64,000 nt of DNA from Chelonoidis abingdonii (Eukaryota > Chordata > Testudines > Testudinidae). Each line of letters starts with the position of its first letter. Position 1 is the stretch's first letter. The stretch covers positions 34,304,155 to 34,368,154 of the forward strand of contig NC_133774.1 in NCBI RefSeq assembly GCF_003597395.2, written 5' to 3'. The notes under the pieces are model-generated. The model did no database searches and had not been told where the DNA came from. It saw only the letters and a list, made by a program, of their open reading frames with translations. This document shows positions 1 through 10,225 of this stretch, in pieces. Both the position numbers and the translations under genes were made by a program.

Positions 1-451
1 AGGGACCCACTTAAGAGGTAGGTGCAGTCTCACTGTATTTTGTTGCACCACCACAAGCCCTCACAACTAACTCTATGTTCTTGATACTCCTATCAACAGT
101 CAGCTGCCAGCTATCAGTGCAACCTTGCTATTTAAGGTTTTCACACATTTTCTTTGCATGTGTCTGTTTGCTATCTCAGTCTTAAACTAACACATCATAA
201 GGGGGAAAAAAGCAACACCACAAAGAGCCTCTTCCCAAAGCCACTCCAAAAAGTTGGAATCTCGTAGGATTTGTATACCACTTTTGTCACTGCTGTATCC
301 TCTCTCACTTTCTCTGTGCTGTCACTTGCTACCATCCATCAAAACAACACCTCCAGAAGAACAGCATAGTGTCAGTGCTGGCTGCCACCCTGAGAAAATC
401 AGCCATAATCTTCAACACCAAAGGTCCTTTCCTTTCCTTATTTGTCACTGA
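1..451. other. Unassigned single-copy-like DNA
   Basis: No repeat or gene is recognised here. The 65-residue open frame at 254-451 is leucine/serine-rich and has no domain or splice context, so it is treated as chance. Confidence 0.4.
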
Positions 452-1581
452 ACAAATGGTATAAATGGTAAATTCTCAGAATGGAGAGGGGTAACTAATG
501 GTGTTCCCCAAGGATCAGTCCTAGGACCAATCCTATTCAATTTATTCATAAGTGATCTGGTGAAAGGGGTAAAAAGTGAGGTGGCAAAGTCTGTAGATGA
601 CACTAAACTGCTCAAGATAGTTAAGACCAAAGCAGACTGTGAAGAACTTCAAAAAGATCTCACAAAACTAAGTGACTGGGCAACAAAATGGCAAATGAAA
701 TTTAATGTGGATAAATGTAAAGTAATGCACATTGGAAAAAACCCCAACTATACATACAATATTTAGCTACAACGAATCAGGAAAGAGATCTTGGAGTCAT
801 CTGGATAGTTCTATGAAGACGTCAACGCAGTGGGCAGAGGCGGTCAAAAAAGCAAACAGGATGTTAGGAATCATTAAAAAGGGGATAGAGAATAAGATGG
901 AGAATATATTATTGCCCTTTTATAAATCAATGGTATGCCCACATCTTTGAATGCTGAGTACAGATGTGGTCTCCTCATCTCAAGAAAGTATATTGGCACA
1001 GAGAAGGGCAACTAAAATGATTAGGGGTTGGAATGGGTCCCATATGAGGAGAGATTAAAGAGGCTAAGACTTTTCAGCTTGGAAAAGAGGAGACTAAGGG
1101 GGGATATGATACAGATATATAAAATCATGAGTGATGTGGAGAAAGTAGATAAGGAAAAGTTATTTACTTAGTCCCATAATACAAGAACTAGAGGCTACCA
1201 AATGAAATTAATGGGCAGCAGGTTTAAAACAAATAAAAGGAAATTCTTCTTCATGCAGTGCACAGTCAACTTGTGGAACTGCTTACCTGAGGAGGTTGTG
1301 AAGTTTAGGGTTATAACAGCGTTTAAAAGAGAACTGGATAAAATAATGGAGATTAAGTCCATTAATGGCTATTAGCCAGGATGGGTAAGGAATGGTGTCC
1401 CTAGCCTCTATTTGTCAAAGGGGGCAGATGGATGGCAGGAGAGAGATCACTTGATCATTACCTGTTGGGTTCACTCCCTCTAGGGCACCTGGCATTGGCC
1501 ATTGGCCACTGTCGGTAGACAGGATATTGGGCTAGATGGACCTTTGGTCTGACCCAGTATGGCCGTTCTTATGTTCTTATG
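452..1581 (+). mobile_element. CR1 LINE, 5'-truncated 3' fragment
   Basis: The sequence opens inside the reverse transcriptase at a motif-B-like GVPQGSVLGP stretch (about 496-530). It runs through a motif C that reads SVDD (590-601) instead of the usual FADD, then the conserved WATKWQMKFNVDKCKVMHIGK thumb region (up to about 740). Frameshifts and stops follow, so it is a dead copy. The 3'UTR ends with the tandem octamer TTCTTATG TTCTTATG at about 1566-1581, the CR1 style of 3' end. CR1 elements encode an endonuclease/RT and insert by target-primed reverse transcription, which explains the 5' truncation. The copy at 29715 is of the same subfamily. Confidence 0.9.
496..950 (+). pseudogene. CR1 ORF2 reverse transcriptase remnant
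   Basis: Frames at 560-766 and 732-950 carry consecutive RT segments (DDTKLLKIV, then KANRMLGIIKKGI and LPFYKSMVCPHL). They are offset by a frameshift near 760 and followed by a stop where CR1 normally continues with LEY. The catalytic Asp pair survives as VDD. Not functional. Confidence 0.85.
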
Positions 1582-2303
1582 AACAATCTACACAAGACAC
1601 ACTAGCATTATGGCATTTTTGTGGGGATATGTTAAGCAACACATATTTGGGACTGAAGTATATGCAAGTTTAAAAGAGCAGTTTGATTTAGCTGCCCCAT
1701 GGGTAACATGATCATCATTAGAACCCATGAGTATTCAGAAGCTTCAGTAACTGGATATAAGCTGTTTCTACTGCCTCTCACATGGGAATGCTCTCTTGTT
1801 TGGATAACAGAAGATGGTCTCTCATGGCATAGCTGGATGAACATGATTAGGGGATTTTTGCTGTACAAATTACACTTGATGTCAATGAATAAAAATGGCA
1901 GAATACTGTGGTGTATCTGGAGACAACAGGAAACATCCCTTCTCCCTGTATAGCAAATGTGCTAACTATGAGCTAACTCCTGCTCATCATCACTGCTCTG
2001 CTGCAATCAATTACCTGCATGAGGAAGGTGAGTAGGATCTGGCCTGTTGTGGTTAAGGACAATTTACCTGCTCACCCTCTTCTAATCGCTGCTCTACTTG
2101 TTTGTCTTGAATAGTTCTATTTGATCAAGTGCTTGATTATTCACTGCACGAGTGTTGATGTTGTGCTGAGGACATGCTGTGGAATCTGATCCTGAATTAA
2201 TTAGAGATCTGGGTAGCCATCAAGCTACGAGTCCTGACTAGTATCAGAATAAGGCCAAAGACGAGAGTGAATAACAAAGTGCCTGCTGACATTTTAGATC
2301 TTA
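1582..2303. other. Unassigned DNA
   Basis: No recognisable gene or repeat. Overlapping 78- and 84-residue frames on opposite strands at 1632-1953 have no family resemblance. Confidence 0.4.
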
Positions 2304-2325
2304 GGTAAAATGTTCAAAAGCACCT

Positions 2326-2500
2326 GAGGGTACATCTACACTGAGATAAAAAACCCATGGCACTGAGACACAGACCCTAGGTCAGCTAAAAGGTTTTAAG
2401 GCCTTGGGCTGCAGGACTATAGAATAGCAGTGTAGATGTTCAGGCTGGAGCACCATGAACCTGTCAGCTGCAGCAGTATCATGGGTCTTTTACCAGAGTA
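2326..2500 (+). mobile_element. MITE-like element, ACATCTACACTG termini
   Basis: GGTACATCTACACTG at about 2329 is mirrored by CAGTGTAGATGTTC at about 2430. The interior (AAAACCCATGGCAC, CCTTGGGCTGC) matches a short non-autonomous DNA element I recall as common in turtles. It appears interrupted by, or adjacent to, the Cry-SINE that follows. Confidence 0.5.
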
Positions 2501-2502
2501 TA

Positions 2503-2681
2503 AACATAGAATATCAGGGTTGGAAGGGACCTCAGGAGGTCATCTAGTCCAACCCCCTGCTCAAAGCAGGACCAATCCCCAGACATTTTTGCCCCAAATC
2601 CATATGTGGCTCCCTCAAGGATTGAACTCAACCTTGGGTTTAGCAGGCCAATGCTCAAACCACTGAGCTGTCCCTCCCCCA
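2503..2681 (-). mobile_element. Cry-SINE (tRNA-derived SINE with CR1-like tail)
   Basis: On the minus strand the element begins with a tRNA-like head. An A-box region CAGCTCAGTGGTTTGAGC lies near 2660 and a B-box GTTCAATCC near 2620. It then has the body GGACTAGATGACCTCCTGAGG and ends with CCAACCCTGATATTCTATG at about 2505-2523. This is the pattern of the cryptodiran turtle pol III SINE mobilised by CR1, and it is the main clue to the host. It sits inside the palindromic repeat, so it is younger than that repeat. Confidence 0.85.
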
Positions 2682-2756
2682 ATCAGTGACTTTAAGTGAC
2701 TTCTGAAAATGGCACTTAGGTTCCTAAGTCAGTTAGGCACTTTTGAACATTTTACC

Positions 2757-4797
2757 CCATATCACTTCTGATATATCTATTCTACACTCACACATCCCCC
2801 TTTCAGTTATTTATTATTAAGTACAGTTAGAAACATTTGTACAGTGCTGTCCAGTTTAGACCTAGCTATCCTGCCATAATGGAAAACTGGCATAGGTATT
2901 ATTGGTAAATGGAAAACACTGCCAGAAGGACGTCAACAGGGTACATTGGGGGGGCTTTTCAAAAGCACTCATAATTTGCCTCTTTCCCCATTGAAGTCCT
3001 TTAGATTTTTACCGTGGACTTCAACGGGAAAAGAAGCCAATGCTGAGCACTTTGGAAAATCCCACTCCACATTTTGTTTTTTCCTCCTTCTAAAAACTTG
3101 TTGATCTAATTCTAGTATCCTGAGACAAAATTGGATATTGTATCCAGAAAGACAAATAAATGTCTGAACCCTGCTGACAGTAGCTCAGCAACACAGAACT
3201 TGTTACATCAGGATTATGTGTTGAATTTAGATTCCCAATTTAGGCTCTTGAGAGTAGGGGGCAAGTAGACAAGGGGCTTCAGACTTACTTCTGCTAAATG
3301 TGGGGGACTTTATTTATGCTCATGTATAATAGATGCTTACCCCTGCTCTGGAGCATAATAATCCTATGCACTCTGCTTTGAAAGATCATTTTAGATTCAA
3401 GAAGCACAACCATGAAATTAATTTCACAAATTTAAATCAAAGAGGACAACTCAATTTGTACTTGTTTAATGCAAGGACAAAAAAAAATAGGTTTCATTGG
3501 CTTGCGCCTTACAATTAAATCAGTTGAATTCTTAGAGATTTGCAGAATTACTCACACATTGATCTGTTGGAAAAATGTAACACTGCATGGAAATTCTTCC
3601 ACTTCTCAACTTGTGTATTAATGTATTGTACTGTATATTGTGTGAACCAATAGGCTTTATACCCACCAACAGAATCTTTTCCTTCAATTTCATTATTTTA
3701 AAACAGAAAATGTATGTTAACAATAAGAAAATACATTTTGTTTCAATTTAATGATTGGAATTGAGACAAGTGAAATTCAAGTTGCAACTTCCCTTCTATT
3801 TTCATAACTATATTTTTCTTTAATCTAAACACCCCCTTTTTGAAATGGTGAACATGGGGAAGGTTTCACAGATGCTGACTCTGTTTTCAGTGGCCTAAAA
3901 AAGCAAAGCACAAGCTTTAATCTGATGTCTAGGCTGCATTTAAAAAATTGGATTGAAAAGGATTAGATTAGATTAGACCTTCTGGATTTAAAAATGCTAA
4001 AGCTCCATGTATGCTTTAACATAATCTCTTTCTATTCTCTGGAGCCATCAAGCTGAGCACTGGCCATTGCTAGTATTTTTATTATTATTATTATTATTAA
4101 ATTTGCTTCTTTTTTCATTTTAACATCCTGGTTTCATATTTGTAATAGCAAGAAATCCTCGGAGACAGATCTAAAATTTCTTTTTGACCTGGTGAATGGA
4201 AGGGCAGGCATTTAAGCCTCTTGCTTTTACAATGATTTTATGTATTTGTGCACAGTCACAAATGTAAATATTAGTAGCTAGTTTTTAAAACCGTATGAGT
4301 AACTGCTTTTAAGGACTTTGAAGGTTTGTGAAAGCATGATGATATTTTATAGCACAACAATTTATTTATAATGCATTATTATGAAGAAATGCTCAATTTA
4401 AAAAGCAATCATGCACTTTACTAAACCCGAAATGCCTATTACCTACAGAATCTGTAAATAAAAAGGAATTATAATATTTTCTTCTACCTCATAGTTCAAA
4501 ATGAAGGTAGGACTGTATTGCTCATAAAATTGAAAATCAAATATTATTTTGGGTTATAGGACAATGCATCTCAGGAGGAAAATCTGAGAATAATAATATC
4601 CTTTACATGATCAATATTATATTTACAAAAGCAATTATAACATCCCTGCTGTATTTCTAAAAATTCCACGGGGCGTATCAGGCTATCAGTTTTTCATCAA
4701 AACTCCCCACTGATATTGGCCCATGGGACTCAGCATTAATCTCTACAATCTTCTTGTACAATCAGCTCCTAAATGTTATGGAACCACTGACTCCTAC
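2757..4797. other. Mostly unassigned AT-rich DNA with a (TTA)n microsatellite
   Basis: No coding signal. A (TTA)n run lies at about 4078-4101 and a short GATTA tandem at about 3960-3977. The rest is AT-rich and looks single-copy or too old to recognise. Confidence 0.4.
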
Positions 4798-5703
4798 TTA
4801 CTCCTGGGGGAATTCTGTGCCATTTCTCACACGCAGATTATGGGATGAGGACAGACAGAGCAGGGTACCCAGGGCTGTTGGGGGGTTACATAAACTAGGG
4901 TTCAGAAGAGCCAGCAGGAGGGGCAGACCGAGTCAGGGACTGAATGGGAGTGGGGTGCAGGGTCATATAGAGACAGGGGGTGACTGAGTGGGGATATATG
5001 GACACATGGAGATGGAAAGGCAAGGGCTATCTGAGTGGGGGTGCAGGGACACATTGGGATGGGGAAAGAGGTGCAGGGACACATGGGGATGGGAAGGGGA
5101 TGCAGGGATACATGGGGATGGGGGGAGGAGGGATGACTAAGTGGAGGTGCAGGGACATATGGGGATGGGGGAAGAGGTTCAGGGACACCTGGGAACAAGA
5201 GCAGATATGCCTGACTGAAAGGGTCAGGCAAGGTTTGCATGGGGAGGCTCCCAACTCCCTAACAATCTTCCCCACCCCCAAAAAAATCCATACATCTCCC
5301 ACCACCACTGAATAAACCTACAGGTTCATTCCCAGCAATTACTTCCATCTCCCTCAGCTCCTCCATTATTCCTGACTTCCCTCAAGCCTTTGAACTGCTT
5401 CTGAGGGGTGTGGGAAATACGTTTCTGTGTTGTAGATTAAATGAGTTATTACTCAAAGTTCTGTATTAATATGCCTAGTAAGGAATCCATTAGTCAAAAA
5501 AAACAAAAACAAAAAAAACATTTCCTAACCTTTTTTGCTGTTTGTATTGTTACAAACATATTTGCTGGCTGGTATTTTGAAATAAATTACCAAAAGAGTT
5601 GAAACTGGAGTGATTATATTGTGTAATTTTGACAAAATTTGCAGAATTTTAAAATATTGTACACAGCATTTTTAACATTTTGGTGCAGAATTCCCCCCAG
5701 GTA
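4798..5703. mobile_element. Non-autonomous DNA transposon with CTGGGGGGAATTCTG inverted ends
   Basis: The left end (CCTGGGGGAATTCTGTGCCA, about 4803) and the inverse of the right end (CCTGGGGGGAATTCTGCACC, 5683-5702) form terminal inverted repeats of about 20 bp. The interior has a GGGGATGGGG minisatellite and an AT-rich right third. No transposase frame is present. No clean target duplication was found, so the superfamily is unresolved. A relative lies at 43686-44665. Confidence 0.65.
5035..5195 (+). repeat. Degenerate minisatellite, GCAGGGACACATGGGGATGGGG unit in part
   Basis: Four to five imperfect units of about 30-50 bp share GCAGGGACA followed by TGGGGATGGGG and a purine-rich spacer. 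The 93-112 residue frames on both strands here follow from this simple composition and are not genes. Confidence 0.75.
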
Positions 5704-6379
5704 TAACCAGGTCCTACTTCTACTCTGCCATTGTTGCCAGCCTTTATTACATGCTAGTCCACTTTTCCCTTGAGTACCTTTGTGCTTTCTCCTCCATATG
5801 AAGAGCTCCCTGGAAAGATTTCAAAGGTCACCCTTCAAATCTCTTCTTAAAACTGATCTCTGCCTGGATGATTACAAAACACCTCACAATAGCTGGGCAG
5901 TTGGTGTGCTGATTCCACCTGTTGGCTCTTATTATTTACTTGATAGTATTTGGGGCAGGGAATGCCTTTTATTTTATATGTGCATAGTACACAAGGGTCC
6001 TCTAAGTGCTACTGCTAAACAAGTCATAAATACAGAAAATAAGAAAAGCTGGTGTGGAATGTTAGCAATTCTTGTTACTATGCTCTAGCTGCTGTGTACA
6101 GAAATATTTAACTGTAAGCTAGTTTATAATAGAGTTTATACACTCAGACTTATACTACGATTTATGACTAGTCATGGGCAAGTCAGAATATGTTTTCACT
6201 CAGACATGAGATATAAATACTCCTATAAATCAGAGAAATCTATAGGACAGCATTAGTTTACTTAAGAAGAAGCTATGTAAAATTAATTGCATAACTAGTA
6301 AACTAGGAAAATATAAATATAATCCAAGCAGTATTTATGTTATAGCAGCATTGGTAGTAATATTTCAATGTGAAAGGTG
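5704..6379. other. Old SINE-like tail and unassigned DNA
   Basis: About 5900-6040 holds a weak copy of the widespread tail motif (GGGCAGGGAATGCC, then GCATAGTACACAAGGGTCC) that also occurs at 29570, 33560 and 58650. The rest is unassigned. Confidence 0.4.
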
Positions 6380-6799
6380 GGAGTTCTGTTGGAGGAGAAG
6401 GTATTTGTGTTTGTATTTGTAGAGACAGGGTGCTGGGAGAGAAGATGAGCCCTGATTAGGGGGCGGGTCTTCTCTGATTAGGGGTCCTATAAATGTAGTC
6501 AGCCAGTCAGGCAGCAGCACAGATAGCTGTAGCGGCACAGGAGCCAGCAAATGGTGTTGTAAACAGGGGAGTTTGTGGGGAAGACTAGAAGAGGCAGACA
6601 GAGGAACAGACAGGCTAATGAAGTGTGTGGTGTTCTGACAGTGTTTTGGTGCTTGTTGGGGGTTTGCTTTGCTGTGGGTGGTGGTGGTGGTGGTTTGCTT
6701 TATGTTTCCTGGACTAACAGGACTGAGGTGGGAAGGCTATGGCAGACACGGAGGCAGCAGTGGTAGTTACCCAAGCAGTGGAAGACACAATGAAGATGA

Positions 6800-8020
6800 C
6801 TGGATGTTGAAGTTGCAGTATGTACATGATCCTGGAGGGGGTACCTGAAAAGAATTTTGTCTGCATGAAGTGCCACCTGTTAGAGCTGATGGAAGAAAAG
6901 ATCCAAGGATTGGAGCTGCAGGTAGAAACTAGCTGAGTTCAGAAGGGGGTTCGAGCAGATGATGGAGCAAAGGCTGAAGAAAAAAGCTCAGACCTGTAGA
7001 TGGAAGCAGGACCAAAGAACTCGGAGGAGAGACTGCTGGGTGAGGAAAGTGGACAGTGGAAGCATGTGACTAAAAGAACCAGGCAGAGGAAAAGACAGGC
7101 TAGTGAAGGAGAAATAGAGCTCAGGAACAGGTTTGTGGAGTTGGAAAATGAAGAAGGGGAACAGCAGGTGGTTACTGAAGTGAGAAGGCAAGGAAGAGCA
7201 GTGAGTCCTATAGGAAGAGGGGAAGAATCAATGGAGATAACACCAAATATGAGCTCCAGGAGGATACAGGATGGGTTGCAGAGGATTAGGAATTGAGAGG
7301 ACTTGCAGCCAGAGGGAACAGGGGATGGACTAGAGAATCTCACCATCACCAGGAAAAGGCAGGTCTATGTGATTGGGGACTCCTTACTGAGAAGAATAGA
7401 CAGGCCTGTAACCAATGCTGATCCAGAGAACAGAAGGGTGTGCTGTCTGATAAGATACAGGATGTGGACCTGAGGACGAAGAAGATCCTAATGGGAAAGA
7501 ATCATAGCATATCAGGGTTGGAAGGGACTTCAGGAGGTCATCTAGTCCAACCACCTGCTCAATGCAGGACCAAGTCCAAGCCAGATTTTTGCCCTAGATC
7601 CCTAAATAGCCCCCTCAAGGATTGAACCCTGGGTTTAGTAGGCCAGTGCTCAAACCACTGAGCTATCCCTCCCTCCACTGATTGTCCTTCATGTGGGAAC
7701 AAATGATATGGCTAGATTCTTGCTGGAACAAATCAAGGGAGACTATCGCAGGCTGGGGAAGATGCTTAAAGAATTCAAGGCTTGGGTGATCTTCAGTGGG
7801 ATTCTGCCTGTTCCTAGAGAATGGCAACAAAGGTGTGACAAGATTATAATGATCAACAGATGGCTCAGGCAGTCATCCTATAAGGAGGGCTTTGGGATGT
7901 ATGGCCACCAGGAGGCATTCATGGACAGAGGACTGTTCTCTTGAGATTGACTTCACCTGAGTAGGGAGGGAAATAGGCTTCTAGGATGGAGGCTGGCACA
8001 ACTGACTAAGAGAGCTTTAA
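6800..8020 (+). pseudogene. CR1 ORF1 with SGNH/GDSL esterase motifs, broken
   Basis: The upstream part encodes FVCMKCHLLELMEEKIQGLELQV (from about 6857), a charged, coiled-coil-like segment. The esterase blocks lie in one frame on either side of a SINE: VIGDS at 7369-7383 (nucleophile Ser), HVGTND at 7690-7707 (block III Asn), and D-stop-LHLS at 7945-7959, where the Asp-x-x-His pair of block V is split by a TGA at 7948-7950. Esterase-type ORF1 proteins are known from CR1-group LINEs. Stops and the SINE between the GDS and GTND blocks destroy the protein. Confidence 0.8.
7500..7675 (-). mobile_element. Cry-SINE inserted in CR1 ORF1
   Basis: This is a second copy of the tRNA-headed SINE, on the minus strand. 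The head, with GGGATAGCTCAGTGGTTTGAG, lies at about 7650-7672; the B-box GGTTCAATCC is near 7625; the CCTGATATGCTATGATT tail is at 7500-7520. It lies between two esterase blocks of the host CR1, so it inserted after that CR1. No clear target duplication was found. Confidence 0.85.
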
Positions 8021-8114
8021 ACTAGGAATTTGGGGGAGATGGTTGGGAGATGTCCAGGCAATCTCCACGCCGGATTTTAACATTGAGAGGGAAGAAAATG
8101 AGGTAAGAAAGGAT

Positions 8115-8131
8115 ATATATATATATATAGG
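8115..8131. repeat. (TA)n microsatellite
   Basis: A short AT dinucleotide run within the CR1, just before the endonuclease coding part. Confidence 0.85.
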
Positions 8132-9226
8132 TAGGAGAATGAACATAAGGCGGAAGCGTAGTGTAGATTCCAGCCTAGTAGGTGATACTGGCATATGTCT
8201 GAGAATGTCTGTGCCTAATCAGGTAAAGAATGTGAGTGAAGCCAAACAGCAAAAATTAAGATGCTTGTACACTAATGCGAGAAACCTAGGTAACAAAATG
8301 GAGGAACTAGAGTTACTGGCGCCGGAAGTGAAACCGGATATTATAGGGATAACAGAAACATAGTAGAATAGCAGTCATGACTGAAGTACAGGTATTGAAG
8401 GGTATGTGCTGTTTAGGAAAGACAGAAATAAAGGCAAAGGTGGTGGAGTAATATTGTATATCAATGATGAGGTAGACTGTAAAGAAATAAGAAGTGATGG
8501 AATGGATAAGACAGAGTCTGTCTGGGCAAAAATCACACTGGGGAAGAAAGCTACTAGAGCTTCCCCTGGAATAGTGCTGGGGTGTGCTATAAACCACCGG
8601 GATCTGATTTAGATATGGATAGAGACCTCTTCAATGTTTTTAATGAAGTAAATACTAATGGGAATTGTATGATCATGGGAGACTTTATCTTTCCGGATAT
8701 AGACTGGAGGACAAATGCTAGTAATAATCATAGGGCTCAGATTTTCCTGGATGTGATAGGTGATGGATTTCTTCACCAACTATTTGCTGAACCAACAAGA
8801 GGGGATGCCATTTTAGATTTGGTTTTGGTGAGTAGTGAAGACCTCATAGAAGACATGATTGTAGGGGACAACCTTGGTTCGAGTGATCATGAGCTAATTC
8901 AGTTCAAACTAAAGAGAAGGATAAACAAAAATAGATCTATGACTAGGCTTTTTGATTTCAAAAGGGCTAAGGAATTAGGAAATTAAGGAAATTTGTTAGA
9001 GAAGTGGATTATACTGAAGAACTTGTGGATCTAAAGGCGGAGAAGGCCTGGAAGTACTTCAAGTCAAAGTTGCAGAAAGTATCAGAAACCTGCATCCCAA
9101 GAAAGGGGAAAAAATTCATGGGCAGGAGTTGTAGACCAAGCTGGATGAACAAGCATCTCAGAGAGGTGATTAAGAAAAAGCAGAAAGCTTACAAGGAGTG
9201 GAAGATGGGCTGATCAGCAAGGAAAG

Positions 9227-9415
9227 TGTGGTGTTTAGATGTGCTTGTAATTATTAGAACTGGTAGCACTGGCTGTTGGGAGTCTGAAAGGACAGGAAAC
9301 AGGAAGGAGAGGGGAGGAGTTACAGAGAGTGCAGTTGAAGCTTGGTAAAGAGGTTTCCACTGTAAAAATAAAGTCCTGTTGAAGTTTATTAGTACCTTGC
9401 CTGGTTGATCCAACA
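9227..9415. mobile_element. Solo LTR, 189 bp, inside CR1 ORF2
   Basis: The segment starts TGTGGTGTTTAG and ends GATCCAACA, the TG...CA form of a long terminal repeat. It is flanked on both sides by the identical 5-bp word GAAAG (9222-9226 and 9416-9420), as expected from integrase. A polyadenylation signal AATAAA lies at 9367-9372, which fits a plus-strand orientation. The CR1 frame reads KEWKMG just before it and continues with the CMDKVRKAESHVELDLAKEI region after it. No internal viral or retrotransposon genes remain, so recombination between two LTRs probably removed them. Family not identified. Confidence 0.8.
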
Positions 9416-9925
9416 GAAAGCTGCCTTACTGAGGTCAGAACATGTATGGATAAAGTGAGAAAGGCCGAAAGCCATGTAGAGTTAGACCTTGCAAAGGAAA
9501 TTAAAACCAACAGTAAAAGGTTCTACATCCATATAAATAAGAAGAAAACAAAGAAAGAAGTGGGACCGCTAAACACTGAGGATGCAGTGGAGGTTAAGGA
9601 TAATGGCCCAATATTTAAACAAATACTTTGCCTCTGTCTTTAGTGAGGCTAATGAGGAGCTTAGGAATAATGGTAGGATGACAAATGGGAATGAGGATAT
9701 AGAGGTAGATCTTACCGCATCTGAGGTAGAAGCCAAACTCAAACAGCTTAATGGGACCAAATCGGGAGTCCCAGATAATCTTAATCCAAAAATATTAAAG
9801 GAACTGGCACATGAAATTGCCTGCCCATGAGCAAGAATTTTTAACAAAACTGTAAATTCAGTGTTTGTACCATTTGACTGGAGAATTGCTAACATAGTTC
9901 CTATTTTTAAGAAAGGAAAAAAATG

Positions 9926-9981
9926 TGATCCGGGTAATATTTAAAAGGCAGGGATGAAAATCAAATGTGATCCGGGTAATT
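9926..9981 (+). repeat. Short tandem duplication in CR1
   Basis: ATGTGATCCGGGTAAT occurs twice, about 40 bp apart, duplicating the CDPGN codons of the RT. It looks like a local slip or a patch made after the copy died. Confidence 0.7.
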
Positions 9982-10079
9982 AACAGGCCTGTTAGTTTGA
10001 CATTGTAGTATGCAAGGTCTTGTAAGTGAGCGATTGGGGACCAAAAAACATTCCTTGTATTTTAACCCAGGCTCTAAAA

Positions 10080-10225
10080 TGAATTCCTTATGCAGCCTTA
10101 GGAACGTCATATTCTCTATGGGCCTCAGTTTACCCATCTGTAAAGAGTAGCTAATAGTACTTACCTACTTCACAGGATGTTGAATATTTAACATCTGCAA
10201 AGTAATCCAAAGAATAAAAGCACTA
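10080..10225 (+). mobile_element. MIR/CORE-SINE-like fragment
   Basis: GGGCCTCAGTTTACCCATCTGTAAA (shown here in parts: GCCTCAGTTTACCC, CATCTGTAAAG) followed by TAATAGTACTTACCTACTTCACAGG matches the central-to-3' part of MIR-type SINEs. It lies where CR1 RT motifs A and B should be. The gap could be a replacement or an insertion with deletion; the flanks 10020-10080 and 10226-10430 are unassigned. Confidence 0.6.

Larger units (their letters stand above)
2304..2756. repeat. Palindromic 'CTTAGG' repeat split by nested insertions
   Basis: The first 22 bases (2304-2325, beginning GGTAAAATGTTC) and the last 22 (2735-2756, ending GAACATTTTACC) are inverted copies matching at 20 of 22 positions. 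The right part also holds CACTTAGGTTCCTAAGTC, typical of a palindromic repeat dispersed in turtle genomes. Everything between about 2326 and 2690 is a later insertion: a MITE and then a Cry-SINE. Related copies lie at 21752, 45960 and 54970. Confidence 0.65.

Noticed and set aside
4902..5315. Overlapping open frames of 93-112 residues, proline/histidine-rich or glycine-rich
   Set aside because: They lie in a GGGGATGGGG minisatellite inside a DNA transposon. The residues simply follow the repeat period, and no start or splice context exists.
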